From positions 1 through 64,000 of the forward strand of contig JAERTJ010000037.1 in NCBI GenBank assembly GCA_016844945.1: a stretch of DNA of 64,000 nucleotides, in the 5' to 3' direction. This document shows, one piece after another, positions 1 through 9,498 of this stretch (the first letter of the stretch is position 1; every line of letters begins with the position of its first letter). A program made the translations under genes and the position numbers. A model generated the notes under the pieces. That model was not told the DNA's origin. It saw only the letters and a list, made by a program, of their open reading frames with translations, and did not search any database. This stretch comes from Fidelibacterota bacterium. Its GTDB lineage: Bacteria; Fidelibacterota; UBA8477; JABMPR01.

Positions 1-497
1 GACTTCTTGGTCTTACGCAATCTGCAATCTACCTCACGGTTGGAGCTTTTGCAGGAAACTACTTTGATTTGTCAATCATTACACCGGCTATTGGGTTGCT
101 TTATTTTGTCTACTTTATACTGGGATATCTATTATATGCTGGTATTTATATTGGTGTAGGTGCTCTTTTTGATTCAGAACAGGAAGCACAACAAGCCATT
201 CAAATCATCACTTTCGTGGCAATTATCCCCATCATACTCTGGACTCTAGTCATTGAAAATCCAAACTCTGACCTGGTGAATATTTTGTGTTACCTACCAC
301 CTGTGACACCCTTTTTTATGATGGTTAAAATATCAGTGGGTGAAACGACGCTCCTGCAGGTATTGTCTACTATTCTGGTGTTAATGGTGAGTGTATTTGG
401 GACTATTCGTTTGTCTGCAAAAGTTTTCCGAACCGGTATTTTATTATACGGAAAACGGATCACTTTACCCGAGATATTTAGATGGATTAAGGCATAG
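1..497 (+). CDS. ABC-2 type transporter permease, C-terminal part (5' end outside window)
   Basis: The reading frame is already open at position 3, so the gene begins before the window. About 164 C-terminal residues are visible. They form hydrophobic stretches (around YFVYFILGYLLYAGIYIGVG, then IITFVAIIPIILWTLVIE, then a last helix near LVLMVSVFGTIRLSA) separated by short polar loops. The pattern, with an SDLVNIL...LPPVTPFFMM segment before the last helix and a short basic tail, resembles NatB/COG1668 ABC-2 permeases, which work with an ATPase to export sodium, drugs or lipids. The substrate cannot be told. The ATPase partner would be expected upstream. The family call is inference from the membrane pattern and short motifs. 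Confidence 0.7.
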   Translation, partial: LLGLTQSAIYLTVGAFAGNYFDLSIITPAIGLLYFVYFILGYLLYAGIYIGVGALFDSEQEAQQAIQIITFVAIIPIILWTLVIENPNSDLVNILCYLPPVTPFFMMVKISVGETTLLQVLSTILVLMVSVFGTIRLSAKVFRTGILLYGKRITLPEIFRWIKA

Positions 498-589
498 TTA
501 AAATGGTGAACTGTTGTTCTTGACATACCTTGCGGTGCATTTATCTTCTGCAGGTTTATAAATAAGAATTGAACGCCAAGGGAGATATA

Positions 590-919
590 ATGGCCGAAAA
601 TGTAAAAGAATTTACCGATAGCAACTTCGCAGAAGAAGTTATCAACTCCGAATTACCTGTTCTCGTTGATTTTTGGGCTGTATGGTGTATGCCCTGTAAA
701 ATGGTGGCACCAGTTGTTGCTGAAATCGCTAACGAATATGATGGTAAACTCAAGGTCGGCAAACTTGATGTGGATGGAAATCCAGAAGTTGCACAAAAAT
801 ATGGCATTCGGAGCATACCCAGTCTTTTAATATTTAAGAATGGTGAAGTTGCACAGATGCTGGTGGGGGCTGTTCCAAAACCGCAAATCACTGCAAAGGT
901 CGACGCAGTTATTGGCTAA
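590..919 (+). CDS. trxA: Thioredoxin
   Basis: A 109-residue single-domain thioredoxin, the usual length. It is a cytoplasmic disulfide reductase that keeps target proteins reduced, itself recharged by thioredoxin reductase. The active site is [12 protein letters not shown] with Cys33 and Cys36, followed by the cis-proline region RSIPSLLIF and the final Gly-rich strand. The motif is CMPC rather than the classical CGPC, which in thioredoxin-fold proteins shifts redox potential. ATG at 590 is preferred over an in-frame TTG at 569 because AAGGGAGA lies 5-8 bases upstream and the protein then begins like other thioredoxins. It stands alone with a strong terminator behind it. Confidence 0.95.
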   Translation: MAENVKEFTDSNFAEEVINSELPVLVDFWAVWCMPCKMVAPVVAEIANEYDGKLKVGKLDVDGNPEVAQKYGIRSIPSLLIFKNGEVAQMLVGAVPKPQITAKVDAVIG

Positions 920-938
920 TCTCCTTATCGATATTTTC

Positions 939-976
939 AAAAAAGAGGTCATTCATTGGATTGACCTCTTTTTTTT
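939..976 (+). terminator. Rho-independent terminator after thioredoxin gene
   Basis: Inverted repeat AAAAGAGGTCA / TGACCTCTTTT with a loop of about 10 bases, followed by eight or more T. It closes the thioredoxin unit and insulates the riboswitch-controlled gene downstream. Confidence 0.9.
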
Positions 977-1043
977 ATCCCATCAAAAAAAGTTTCCAGA
1001 TTTATTCTCCGCTCGGTGAAGTAAGTCTTATATTGAATCGTTA

Positions 1044-1128
1044 TTCGGGGTGCCCGGTGACTCCCGCGGAGTCCGGGCTGAGATCAAACCCTTTGAACCT
1101 GATCTGGATCATGCCAGCGTAGGGAGAA
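1044..1128 (+). promoter_or_regulatory. TPP riboswitch (THI element)
   Basis: All conserved blocks of the thiamine pyrophosphate aptamer are readable in order: CGGGGTGCC, a variable P3 hairpin (CCCGGTGACTCCCGCGGAGTCCGGG), CTGAGA, ACCCTTTGAACCTGATCTGG, and ATCATGCCAGCGTAGGGA. The final AGGGAG (1121-1126) is both the 3' end of the aptamer and the ribosome binding site of the gene starting at 1132, five bases away. There is no separate terminator hairpin between aptamer and start codon. Control is therefore most likely at translation: TPP binding closes the stem and hides the Shine-Dalgarno sequence. A possible -10 box TATATT lies at 1029-1034, with no good -35. Confidence 0.96.
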
Positions 1129-1131
1129 AAT

Positions 1132-3444
1132 ATGTACCACATTTTTGTTCTTTTTGTTTCCATCCTTTTTCTATCCAATTCCGTCCTATCACAATCAACA
1201 TCGATCCAGGCTGTTGTTGTAGATGCTGAAAGCAATCTTCCCCTCGAAGGATGCGAAATCCTTTGTGGTTCACAGGGCACGATCACAGATGCGATGGGTC
1301 AATTCTCATTCGATAATGTTTCACATTCTGAAATTCAAATCCAACACATTGGTTTTGAATCTTTGACCCTCCCTTTGAATGAGATAACACCTGTTATACA
1401 TCTTGTCCCCATCACAATGATGGGTGAATCAGTAAAAATCTATGGTGCACTGACGACACAATCTCTCATTGACTCTGAATCTGGGATTTCGGTGATCAGC
1501 CAACGAGATATCCGTAATTCCAGTCAACCCCATTTTCAGGCGTTGATCAATTCTGTCCCTAATCTCAATTGGGCAGGGGGTAGTTCTAGACCTCGTTATT
1601 TTCAAATTCGAGGAATTGGTGAGCGATCACAATACGCAGGTGACGGACCACCTAACTTCTCTGTAGGCTTAAGCGTTGATGATCTGGATTTGAGTGGTAT
1701 TGGAATGGCTGGGATGACATTTGATGTGGATCGTGTTGAACTCTTCAGGGGACCTCAGTCCTCAATTTACGGACCCAATGCGCTAGCAGGATTTATCGTA
1801 ATGAGATCTGTAGAACCCGGGGAACATTCAACCAATTTTGTGACTGTGTCTGCTGGTTCTGGAAACACGCTGAATCTGGGTGTTGCTCTTGATCTGGTGA
1901 ATCATCCCGCTCTAAAGGCTCGTATGGCGTTTTACCGGGGCTATAACAACGGGTTTCGTAAAAATGAATACCTGAATAAGGACAACACAAATGAACGCCA
2001 GGAAACAATGAGTCGTCTCAATCTCATCTGGCAACCCGCATCAGCATTCAGGATTAAAACAACACTCCTTAATGTCTTCCTCGACAATGGCTATGATGGA
2101 TGGAGTCCTGATAACAGCCCCTACACCACATACACAGATAAACCTGGAAAAGACAGCCAGAAATTATTTGGTGGGGTAGTGAATCTAAGGTATGACTTTG
2201 GAGTAAGAACTTCGCTAAATGCGATATTGAGCCGATCAGAAGCTGATATTGAACACAGCTATGACAGCGATTGGGGAAATGATGACTTTTGGTCTCAAGA
2301 ACCCTATAGCGTTGAGGGCTGGAGTTATGATTACTTTGATCTGATCAATCGCGATCGAGAAACAATGACTCAGGAACTTAGGTTGAGGCATCTTTCATCT
2401 GGTGAGCGAATTAGAATCATCCTTGGTGCCTACCATAAAAGTCTCACTGAGCAAGACGATGCTCAGGGATACTTGTTTGGAGGGGATGAATCGTCCCTTC
2501 TGAGTGAATTCCTCCTCAATAATCAATCGTTTTATGGGCAATTTGATTTCATGCCAAATCAAAAATTCAAGATTTCTACAAACTTTCGTGTTGGGGTACG
2601 AAACACTGACTATAACGATGACAAAATGACCTCATTCGCCATAAAAGATCAACTCAACGGTGGGAAGCTGGCATTGCTTTATAAGTTTAACCAAAGAACC
2701 ATGGCCTTTGTAAATGCAGCCAGGGGATTCAAAGCAGGAGGAATCAACCAACATCCACGGATAATAGAAGCTCATCGACCATTTAAACCAGAATACGTAA
2801 ATAATTTTGAATTGGGTTACCGTGGCTTTTCCAGGATCTCAATGGTTTCCCTGGTAGGATTCTATACTCAACGGATGGATCAACAAGTATCTCTCTCCAG
2901 TCAGCAAGACCCCTCAGATCCTAATAGCTTTACTTATTATATAGGGAATGCTTCCTCGGGTTATGTCACTGGTTTAGAATCCGAATTCAGAATGCAACTC
3001 GGAGAAAAAATTAATCTTTCAGGTACATTAGGCCTGCTCAAATCCCAAACAGATGAGTATTCATTTGAGGTCTCTGCGAGTGAGTTCATTACTTTGGGTG
3101 ATCGTGAGTTTGCTCATGCACCAAAATACTCTTATCGGTTCGGCGCTGATTACATTCTCAATAAAGCAGTCTCCCTGAGCATTGATTATGCCCGGAAGGA
3201 TGCGTTCTATTTTTCAGAAAGTCATGATCAGATGTCCAAGCCCTACCAGACCCTGAACTCCGTTTTGACTTATCGCTGGAATGAGTCCATCATGTTGACT
3301 GTATGGGCAGACAATGTTCTGAACACTCAATATGCAACCCGAGGGTTTTATTTTGGTCTTGAACCACCGAATTATGAGGATAAGCTGTATATGAGCTATG
3401 CAGATCCACGCCAGGTTGGCGCTACACTCAGGTATACATTTTGA
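1132..3444 (+). CDS. TonB-dependent outer membrane receptor, probable thiamine(-precursor) uptake
   Basis: A 770-residue receptor. A signal peptide (about residues 1-20) is followed by a carboxypeptidase-D-regulatory-like beta domain (about 25-100, AVVVDAESNLPLEGCEI), a plug domain (about 115-235, with FQIRGIGERSQY and DRVELFRGPQSSIYGPNALAG), and a barrel ending in the terminal aromatic residue expected of outer membrane proteins (RYTF). Such receptors import scarce ligands using TonB-ExbBD energy. The substrate follows from regulation: a TPP riboswitch directly precedes the start codon, and riboswitch-controlled TonB-dependent receptors in Bacteroidota-type genomes are predicted thiamine transporters. 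Family and regulation are firm; the exact ligand (thiamine, TPP or pyrimidine precursor) is inferred. Confidence 0.92.
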   Translation: MYHIFVLFVSILFLSNSVLSQSTSIQAVVVDAESNLPLEGCEILCGSQGTITDAMGQFSFDNVSHSEIQIQHIGFESLTLPLNEITPVIHLVPITMMGESVKIYGALTTQSLIDSESGISVISQRDIRNSSQPHFQALINSVPNLNWAGGSSRPRYFQIRGIGERSQYAGDGPPNFSVGLSVDDLDLSGIGMAGMTFDVDRVELFRGPQSSIYGPNALAGFIVMRSVEPGEHSTNFVTVSAGSGNTLNLGVALDLVNHPALKARMAFYRGYNNGFRKNEYLNKDNTNERQETMSRLNLIWQPASAFRIKTTLLNVFLDNGYDGWSPDNSPYTTYTDKPGKDSQKLFGGVVNLRYDFGVRTSLNAILSRSEADIEHSYDSDWGNDDFWSQEPYSVEGWSYDYFDLINRDRETMTQELRLRHLSSGERIRIILGAYHKSLTEQDDAQGYLFGGDESSLLSEFLLNNQSFYGQFDFMPNQKFKISTNFRVGVRNTDYNDDKMTSFAIKDQLNGGKLALLYKFNQRTMAFVNAARGFKAGGINQHPRIIEAHRPFKPEYVNNFELGYRGFSRISMVSLVGFYTQRMDQQVSLSSQQDPSDPNSFTYYIGNASSGYVTGLESEFRMQLGEKINLSGTLGLLKSQTDEYSFEVSASEFITLGDREFAHAPKYSYRFGADYILNKAVSLSIDYARKDAFYFSESHDQMSKPYQTLNSVLTYRWNESIMLTVWADNVLNTQYATRGFYFGLEPPNYEDKLYMSYADPRQVGATLRYTF

Positions 3445-3475
3445 GTATTTAGATCAACCTGAATACTTTATTTAG
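3444..3475 (+). terminator. Weak hairpin after the TonB-dependent receptor gene
   Basis: AGTATT (3444-3449) and AATACT (3462-3467) form a six-pair AT-rich stem with a 12-base loop, followed by TTATTT. It could be a weak terminator or attenuator between the receptor gene and the next gene. Confidence 0.3.
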
Positions 3476-3556
3476 AATCCAGCAATATGGCTCAAATAAA
3501 TATGACACTATTTGGTGTTGCATATCCTATGTTATCACGAACAAAGTGGAGCGAGT

Positions 3557-4651
3557 ATGCAAAATATTGATATAATTGTTGGTGTCCGACCGGATTTTAT
3601 TCAAGCCGCAGCTTTGAATCTTGCGATTCAAGATAGTGATAATCCTACTGAATTTCGGTTTGTCCATACCGGCCAGCATTATGACGCTGAACTGAGTCAT
3701 ACACTGTTAGAGCAACTTAACTTTACAACGATCTCAATCTTTCTGGAGATTGACAGGATCGAAGGTGTTGGAAAACTTGCTTCAATAATGACCGCTTATG
3801 AGAATCAGATTCTCCTGGATCGCCCAGATCTTGTGGTTGTGATTGGAAACTCAGACTCAGCCCTGGGGTGTGCATTGGTTGCCGCTAGAAACAGAATTAG
3901 AATTGCCCATATAGATGGCGGGGTCAGGTGTCATGACCTATCCCTTGCAGAAGAACAAAATGATGTAATGATCGACCGACTATCAAGCATCCTTTTCACT
4001 TCAAATGAAGAGTCTGTAATCAACCTCATCCGTGAGGGCTTTGATAATTCCCAGATACTTGAAGTTGGAAACCTGCGTGCTGATGCTGTGTTTCAAAATT
4101 TAGGTTATGCTGAAGATAGCACTATTTTGAGCCGTTATGGTCTTGAACAAGGATCCTATATTGTGGTTACCCTGCACCATGATCATATCTTGAGCAACAG
4201 AGACTTTCTCACGGCATTTTTTATGATGCTTGAACAACTCTCTGAAGGACTCCGCATTTATGTCGTCCTTCATCCAAAATCCCTTCTGCTCCTTGAGGAA
4301 ACACCTGAAATATTATTGGATACTACAGAAAATCTCCAGATTATTTCATCCCAGGACTATCATGACATGTTAAAGCTTACCAAAAATGCAGCACTGGTAG
4401 TAACTGATTCTCAAGGCCTTCAGGAAGAGACCACTATATTAGGTGTCCAATGTCTCACCCTGGGTCACACCTCAAATCGTCCAATCACCCTATCCCGAGG
4501 AACCAACACACTGATAGGTTATGATGTGGATGTGTTGCGAGATAAAATTGTCTCCATAATAGACGGCGACAGAGTTGATGGTTTTCCAATCGACAATTGG
4601 GAAGGAAAAGCCGGACAGAGAATCGCAAAAATTCTTTCAGAACTCTCCTAA
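3557..4651 (+). CDS. Divergent UDP-N-acetylglucosamine 2-epimerase (WecB-like) protein
   Basis: A 364-residue protein with the two-Rossmann GT-B layout of non-hydrolysing UDP-GlcNAc 2-epimerases. Recognisable landmarks are VGVRPDFIQ (family GTRPE.IK), HTGQHYD, PDLVVVIGNSDSALG, IAHIDGGVR (family HVEAGLR), LAEEQND (family PEEANR), VVTLHHDH (family VTGHRRE) and VTDSQGLQEET (family TDSGGIQEEA). Several positions that are catalytic or substrate-contacting in the family are changed: the acidic residue of HGD is Asn98, the Glu of VEAGLR is Asp120, and GHR is LHH. It may use another substrate or have lost epimerase activity. ATG 3557 is chosen because GGAGCG precedes it. Neighbours do not form a polysaccharide cluster. 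It may be co-transcribed with the thiamine-regulated receptor. Confidence 0.75.
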   Translation: MQNIDIIVGVRPDFIQAAALNLAIQDSDNPTEFRFVHTGQHYDAELSHTLLEQLNFTTISIFLEIDRIEGVGKLASIMTAYENQILLDRPDLVVVIGNSDSALGCALVAARNRIRIAHIDGGVRCHDLSLAEEQNDVMIDRLSSILFTSNEESVINLIREGFDNSQILEVGNLRADAVFQNLGYAEDSTILSRYGLEQGSYIVVTLHHDHILSNRDFLTAFFMMLEQLSEGLRIYVVLHPKSLLLLEETPEILLDTTENLQIISSQDYHDMLKLTKNAALVVTDSQGLQEETTILGVQCLTLGHTSNRPITLSRGTNTLIGYDVDVLRDKIVSIIDGDRVDGFPIDNWEGKAGQRIAKILSELS

Positions 4652-4729
4652 TCAGTCGATAATATCACGAGCCGAATGCTGATAATCGCATGCTTTAATG
4701 ATGAAATGATCTGAAAACTGGTATTATTT

Positions 4730-7549
4730 ATGAATCATGATCCCAAAAAGAAAACCCGCGTTCTCATCGTTGAAGACGAAAGGCTCGCCGCAGAGGATTT
4801 GTCCATCCGCCTCGAGCAACACAATTGTGAGATAGTTGGAATTGCGGGTACAGGTCCTGATGCCATAAGAATATCTGAAGAAAAAAATCCTGAGATCATA
4901 CTCATGGATATCCAATTGCGTGGAGATATGGATGGAATTGAGACAGCCAGACGGATCCACGAACAGCAACCCATTCCAGTCATTTTCGCGACAGCATATG
5001 GGGATGATGCACATATTTCCATGGCTCTGGAAAAGGCTGATCCTTATGGATTTCTTCACAAACCGGTAGATGATCAAGCTGCTTACACCATGATTACCAT
5101 CGCTCTTTCCAGATTTGCAAATGACCAGGCAATATTGCGAGTGAATGACCTGTTACAAATCAAAGGAGCCATCCTCGGTAAATTGAGATCATCGGATTCA
5201 CTTGATGATATATTGTATCGATTTAATGAGGCTATGGGTAAGGTCAAAATATTTGATACATACTGGGTAGCGCTCTGGTTTACCGGTGATCAACTTTCAA
5301 CAGGTAAGTCTGAATCACTGAGTGATGAAGTCTTCTCAACCTATTGTGCTGAAATAACAAAAACCCAGCTTGGGTTTGATAACCCAATCATGCCAGATAG
5401 CATCATGAACTCGATTATGGGTGGTGATAATTTTTATACGCCCATGGTAGTTGAAGATCAAGTCGTTGGTTTGTTTGGCTACAGTTGGGCTTTTGAAGGA
5501 GATGACTATACTCAAGAAGAGTTGGTTATCTCAGATATCTCTCAATTCTTTTCACAACGCATTAATAATCTCTTGCTCAAACAGGAGCGGGTGCGCACTC
5601 AAGGGAGAATTGCTGAATCGGAGGCTCAAATCACTGCTATTGTGGAACAATCCAGCACAGGTATTTATCTGGTAGATAGTAGTTCTAAGTTTGTTTATGT
5701 TAATGATCGATTCTGCGAAATACTCGACCGTCCGAGGAGTGAAATAATCAATCATGAATTTATGGATTTTCTCGGGGATTCCCGTGAGCTGGTTATAAGA
5801 TATTATAAAGCACGTCAAGCCGGTGAAAATCCACCCAGCGAATATGAAATCAACATTATCCAACCTGACGGCAGTGTACGGGATGTCATTCTCTCAGCAA
5901 ATTCTTTTGTAGACAGCTCCGGTGCTGTCAAAAGTACAGGCCACATACTGGATGTGACGGATCAAAAATTAGCGACCATTGAGTTGAAAAAATTGAGTCA
6001 GGCTGTTGCTCAAAGTCCAGTTATGACGATAATTACCGATATTGAAGGTAATATCGAGTACGTAAATACACGCTTTACTGAAATTATGGGGTATACAGCC
6101 GAAGAAGTCTTAGGGCAGAATCCCAGAATGTATAGTTCTGGTAAACATGATAAAGCCTTCTATAAAGAACTGTGGGACACAATTAATACAGGGGCTACGT
6201 GGTCAGGTGAGATCATCAATTCAAAGCGTAATGGTGAATTGTGTTGGGAGCGATTAACCATTTCGCCCATGCGAGATACAAATAATAAAATCACTCACTT
6301 TATTTCAATGAAAGAGGATATTTCCCAACAGAAAAGGGAACAGGAAAAATCTGAACGTGACCAAAAATTACGTGATGTGTTATTCGCTATCACATCAGCA
6401 GCTATAAATGCAGAAGATGTAACCATCCTGTATGAAAATATTTACCACTATATCAGCGATATTATAAGTAGCTCTAACTTCTTCCTGGCACTACTTAATT
6501 CTGACGATAACACCTTATACTTCCCATTTGACAGGGACTATTACGGAACCGGTATGCCTGATAGCATTCCCTGTGACCCTGAAACCTCCCTCACCGCTCG
6601 TACCATTACTACAGGTAAAACCATTCACGTAGGGCAAGAAGAAATCCGAAAATTGATTGGTGTTGGACAAGTCATATTAGAAGGAGATGTACCAAGTGTT
6701 TGGCTGGGAATCCCCCTCAAAGTCAAGGACGATGTCATTGGCGCACTGGTTCTCCAGGAATACAACGGTCTTTCCCATTACGAGAATGAAGATGTTCGTC
6801 TCCTCGATCTGGCTGCTGGTCAGGTCGCCTTGACTATCGACCGAGCCCGCAAGGACAATTCGTTGCGTACATTGGCTACTGAGTTGGCCAATGCAAATAG
6901 CATGAAGGAACTACTTCTGGATGTAATCACGCATGATCTTCGGAATCCAGCTGGCGTGATAAGCTCTGTTTCAGAGATGTTGATGGCTGAAGATGATGAA
7001 AATGATATTTATGACCTGCTCATAAATAGCAGCGAAAGTCTAATGAAGGTTATCGAAAACGCCACAGTTCTTTCAAAATTGAGCCTTGGCGAGAAAATAT
7101 CCAAAACCGAAGCAGACCTGGTTCAAATGCTTACTGAGATAGGCAGTGAGTTCACTTCTCAACTCGCTACAGCTGGCATGCGACTCCATCTTGATTTTCC
7201 AGAGTCTCTAATTCACACATTCAATCCCATACTATCAGAAATTCCAAAGAACTACATTAGCAATGCTATAAAGTATGCTGCAAATGGTGGAGAGATCTGG
7301 ATGAAATTAGGATATGAAGACGACCAGCTTGTATTCAGAGTGGATGATAAGGGATCCACGATATCACCTGAGAATAGAGATGCTGTTTTCCAACGATCCG
7401 TTCAACTCTCGAAAGGTGAAAAGAAGGGGAGGGGATTGGGTCTAGCAATTGTTAAAAGGATTGCAGAAGCACATGAAGCAGAGGTTGGAATCGAAGAATC
7501 ACCCATGGGCGGAAATAGTTTCTATCTTAAATTTAGCTCTGTATCCTGA
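4730..7549 (+). CDS. Multi-domain sensor histidine kinase with N-terminal receiver, two PAS and GAF domains
   Basis: A 939-residue cytoplasmic kinase with no membrane segment. Order: receiver domain (about 8-125; VLIVEDE, phospho-acceptor Asp60 in ILMDIQL, Lys in HKP), a poorly marked GAF-like region (about 135-285), PAS 1 (about 300-415), PAS 2 (about 420-540, with YTAEEVLGQNPRM and a PAC tail), GAF (about 550-715), HisKA (phospho-acceptor His735 in THDLRNP), and HATPase (N-box near PKNYISNAIKYA, G boxes near VDDKGS and KGRGLGLAIVK). The receiver at the N-terminus means an upstream kinase could control it. No response regulator or DNA-binding gene is adjacent, so its partner is elsewhere. 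The signal is unknown. Confidence 0.9.
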   Translation: MNHDPKKKTRVLIVEDERLAAEDLSIRLEQHNCEIVGIAGTGPDAIRISEEKNPEIILMDIQLRGDMDGIETARRIHEQQPIPVIFATAYGDDAHISMALEKADPYGFLHKPVDDQAAYTMITIALSRFANDQAILRVNDLLQIKGAILGKLRSSDSLDDILYRFNEAMGKVKIFDTYWVALWFTGDQLSTGKSESLSDEVFSTYCAEITKTQLGFDNPIMPDSIMNSIMGGDNFYTPMVVEDQVVGLFGYSWAFEGDDYTQEELVISDISQFFSQRINNLLLKQERVRTQGRIAESEAQITAIVEQSSTGIYLVDSSSKFVYVNDRFCEILDRPRSEIINHEFMDFLGDSRELVIRYYKARQAGENPPSEYEINIIQPDGSVRDVILSANSFVDSSGAVKSTGHILDVTDQKLATIELKKLSQAVAQSPVMTIITDIEGNIEYVNTRFTEIMGYTAEEVLGQNPRMYSSGKHDKAFYKELWDTINTGATWSGEIINSKRNGELCWERLTISPMRDTNNKITHFISMKEDISQQKREQEKSERDQKLRDVLFAITSAAINAEDVTILYENIYHYISDIISSSNFFLALLNSDDNTLYFPFDRDYYGTGMPDSIPCDPETSLTARTITTGKTIHVGQEEIRKLIGVGQVILEGDVPSVWLGIPLKVKDDVIGALVLQEYNGLSHYENEDVRLLDLAAGQVALTIDRARKDNSLRTLATELANANSMKELLLDVITHDLRNPAGVISSVSEMLMAEDDENDIYDLLINSSESLMKVIENATVLSKLSLGEKISKTEADLVQMLTEIGSEFTSQLATAGMRLHLDFPESLIHTFNPILSEIPKNYISNAIKYAANGGEIWMKLGYEDDQLVFRVDDKGSTISPENRDAVFQRSVQLSKGEKKGRGLGLAIVKRIAEAHEAEVGIEESPMGGNSFYLKFSSVS

Positions 7550-7663
7550 CAAATTCTTACAATCAGCTAAAAATCAATAATTTAATACTGCTAGCCTGGG
7601 CCGGTTTTCACGTCATATTTCCTTTGTGTTTGATGCCGGATATTCAAGCTTATATTGCGCCCT

Positions 7664-9463
7664 ATGATTAGAACTGACGTCCGAAACTTTTGCATTATTG
7701 CACACATCGATCATGGGAAATCAACCCTGGCAGATCGACTTTTAGAAGAAACCCACACACTATCCAATTTGCAGATGATGGATCAGGTTCTGGATGATAT
7801 GGACCTCGAGCGGGAACGTGGAATTACCATCAAATCCCACCCCATTCAGGTTAAGTATGGTGCAAATGATGGCATCGATTACACATTAAACCTCATCGAT
7901 ACCCCAGGACATGTGGACTTCAGCTATGAAGTTTCTCGAAGTCTTGAAGCCTGTGAGGGCGCTTTACTCCTGGTTGATGCTGCACAGGGGGTTGAAGCCC
8001 AAACCGTGAGTAACGCCATGCTCGCCATTGATAGTGGGCTTGAAATCATTCCAATTATCAATAAAATTGATTTACAGGCAGCTCAAATAGATAACGTGAA
8101 ATCACAAATCGTAGACCTGCTTGGATGCGATGAGGATGAGATTATCCAGGCCTCTGCAAAAGCCGACATTGGTATTAAAGAAATCCTGGAAGCCATTATA
8201 GACCGCATCCCTGCGCCAGAAGGCAATGATGATGTACCACTGCGTGCCCTGGTGTTTGATAGTACCTACGACGCCTATCGTGGAGCTATCGCTTATGTTC
8301 GAGTCCTGGAAGGTCAGCTCAAATCTCGAGAAATTATGAGATTTATGGCCAGTAAAGATGAGCATGAAGTTGCTGAGCTGGGCTATTTCAAATTGAAAAA
8401 GGTAAAAGGGGACACCCTGCGAGCCGGAGATGTTGGATACATCATCGCAAATATAAAAAATATCAGTGAAATCCGTGTGGGTGACACTGTGACCACAGCC
8501 AAACATGGTGCTGAAGAAGCACTTTCTGGTTATCGTGAAGTCAAGCCCATGGTTTATTCTGGTGTCTACCCGATTATTTCTGACGATTATGCCAATCTCA
8601 GACAAGCTCTTGAAAAGCTGAATCTTAACGATGCAGCCCTGACATGGGAACCTGAAACCTCAAGTGCACTGGGCTTTGGTTTTCGCGTCGGATATCTCGG
8701 CTTGCTTCATATGGAAATTGTCCAGGAACGTCTTGAGCGGGAATTCGCCATTGATCTGATAACCACTCAACCCAACGTTGAATTTCAGGTACACCAGAAA
8801 GATGGTTCCATGAGCCTGGTGGATAAACCAAGCGATTTACCCGAACCAGGTGATATTGACCATATCGAAGAACCCTATGTAGATGCTGAAGTGTTAACAC
8901 CTCCCGAATACATCGGGAATTTGATGAAGCTCATTATTGATAAACGCGGTGTGTACAAATCAACTCATTATCTGGATGAATCAAAAGTTCAGATTTATTT
9001 CGAGATCCCGCTGGCAGAAATCATATTTGATTTTTATGACCAGCTCAAAAGCACTTCAAGAGGGTATGCTTCCTTCGATTATGAACCCATAGACTTTAGA
9101 AAAGGGGCTCTGGACAAGTTAGATATTCTTATATCTGGAGAACGTGTAGATGCACTCTCACAGATTGTGCACAAAGACAAAGCCTATGACCATGCACGGA
9201 AGCTCTGCGCAAAGCTTAAAGAGTTGATCCCGCGCCAACAATTTGAAATCGCAATCCAGGGCTCTATTGGCCAAAAGATCATCGCTCGTGAAACGGTGAG
9301 AGCGCTGAGAAAAAATGTGACTGCAAAATGTTATGGTGGTGACATCACACGTAAGCGTAAGCTGCTGGAGAAGCAAAAAGCAGGTAAGAAGCGTATGAAA
9401 CAGGTTGGAAGTGTGGAAGTCCCTCAGGAAGCATTTCTGGCAGTACTCAAACTCAATGACTAA
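7664..9463 (+). CDS. lepA: Elongation factor 4 (LepA), ribosome back-translocase GTPase
   Basis: 599 residues, the normal LepA length. The N-terminal GTPase shows [17 protein letters not shown] (P-loop), RGITIKSH (switch I), DTPGHVDF (G3) and NKIDLQAA (G4). Domain II, EF-G-like domain III, domain V, and the LepA-specific C-terminal domain (SGERVDALS...[31 protein letters not shown]) follow. It binds stalled or mis-translocated 70S ribosomes. ATG 7664 was chosen over a TTG nine bases upstream; no strong ribosome binding site decides between them. The N-terminus [19 protein letters not shown] is typical of the family. Confidence 0.98.
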   Translation: MIRTDVRNFCIIAHIDHGKSTLADRLLEETHTLSNLQMMDQVLDDMDLERERGITIKSHPIQVKYGANDGIDYTLNLIDTPGHVDFSYEVSRSLEACEGALLLVDAAQGVEAQTVSNAMLAIDSGLEIIPIINKIDLQAAQIDNVKSQIVDLLGCDEDEIIQASAKADIGIKEILEAIIDRIPAPEGNDDVPLRALVFDSTYDAYRGAIAYVRVLEGQLKSREIMRFMASKDEHEVAELGYFKLKKVKGDTLRAGDVGYIIANIKNISEIRVGDTVTTAKHGAEEALSGYREVKPMVYSGVYPIISDDYANLRQALEKLNLNDAALTWEPETSSALGFGFRVGYLGLLHMEIVQERLEREFAIDLITTQPNVEFQVHQKDGSMSLVDKPSDLPEPGDIDHIEEPYVDAEVLTPPEYIGNLMKLIIDKRGVYKSTHYLDESKVQIYFEIPLAEIIFDFYDQLKSTSRGYASFDYEPIDFRKGALDKLDILISGERVDALSQIVHKDKAYDHARKLCAKLKELIPRQQFEIAIQGSIGQKIIARETVRALRKNVTAKCYGGDITRKRKLLEKQKAGKKRMKQVGSVEVPQEAFLAVLKLND

Positions 9464-9498
9464 CCCAGTGCATTAATCAACATTTAATCAGGTGTTGC

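Noticed and set aside
556-891. Minus-strand open frame across the thioredoxin gene (and similar antisense frames over other genes)
   Set aside because: They are shadows of conserved genes, with no ribosome binding sites or recognisable domains.
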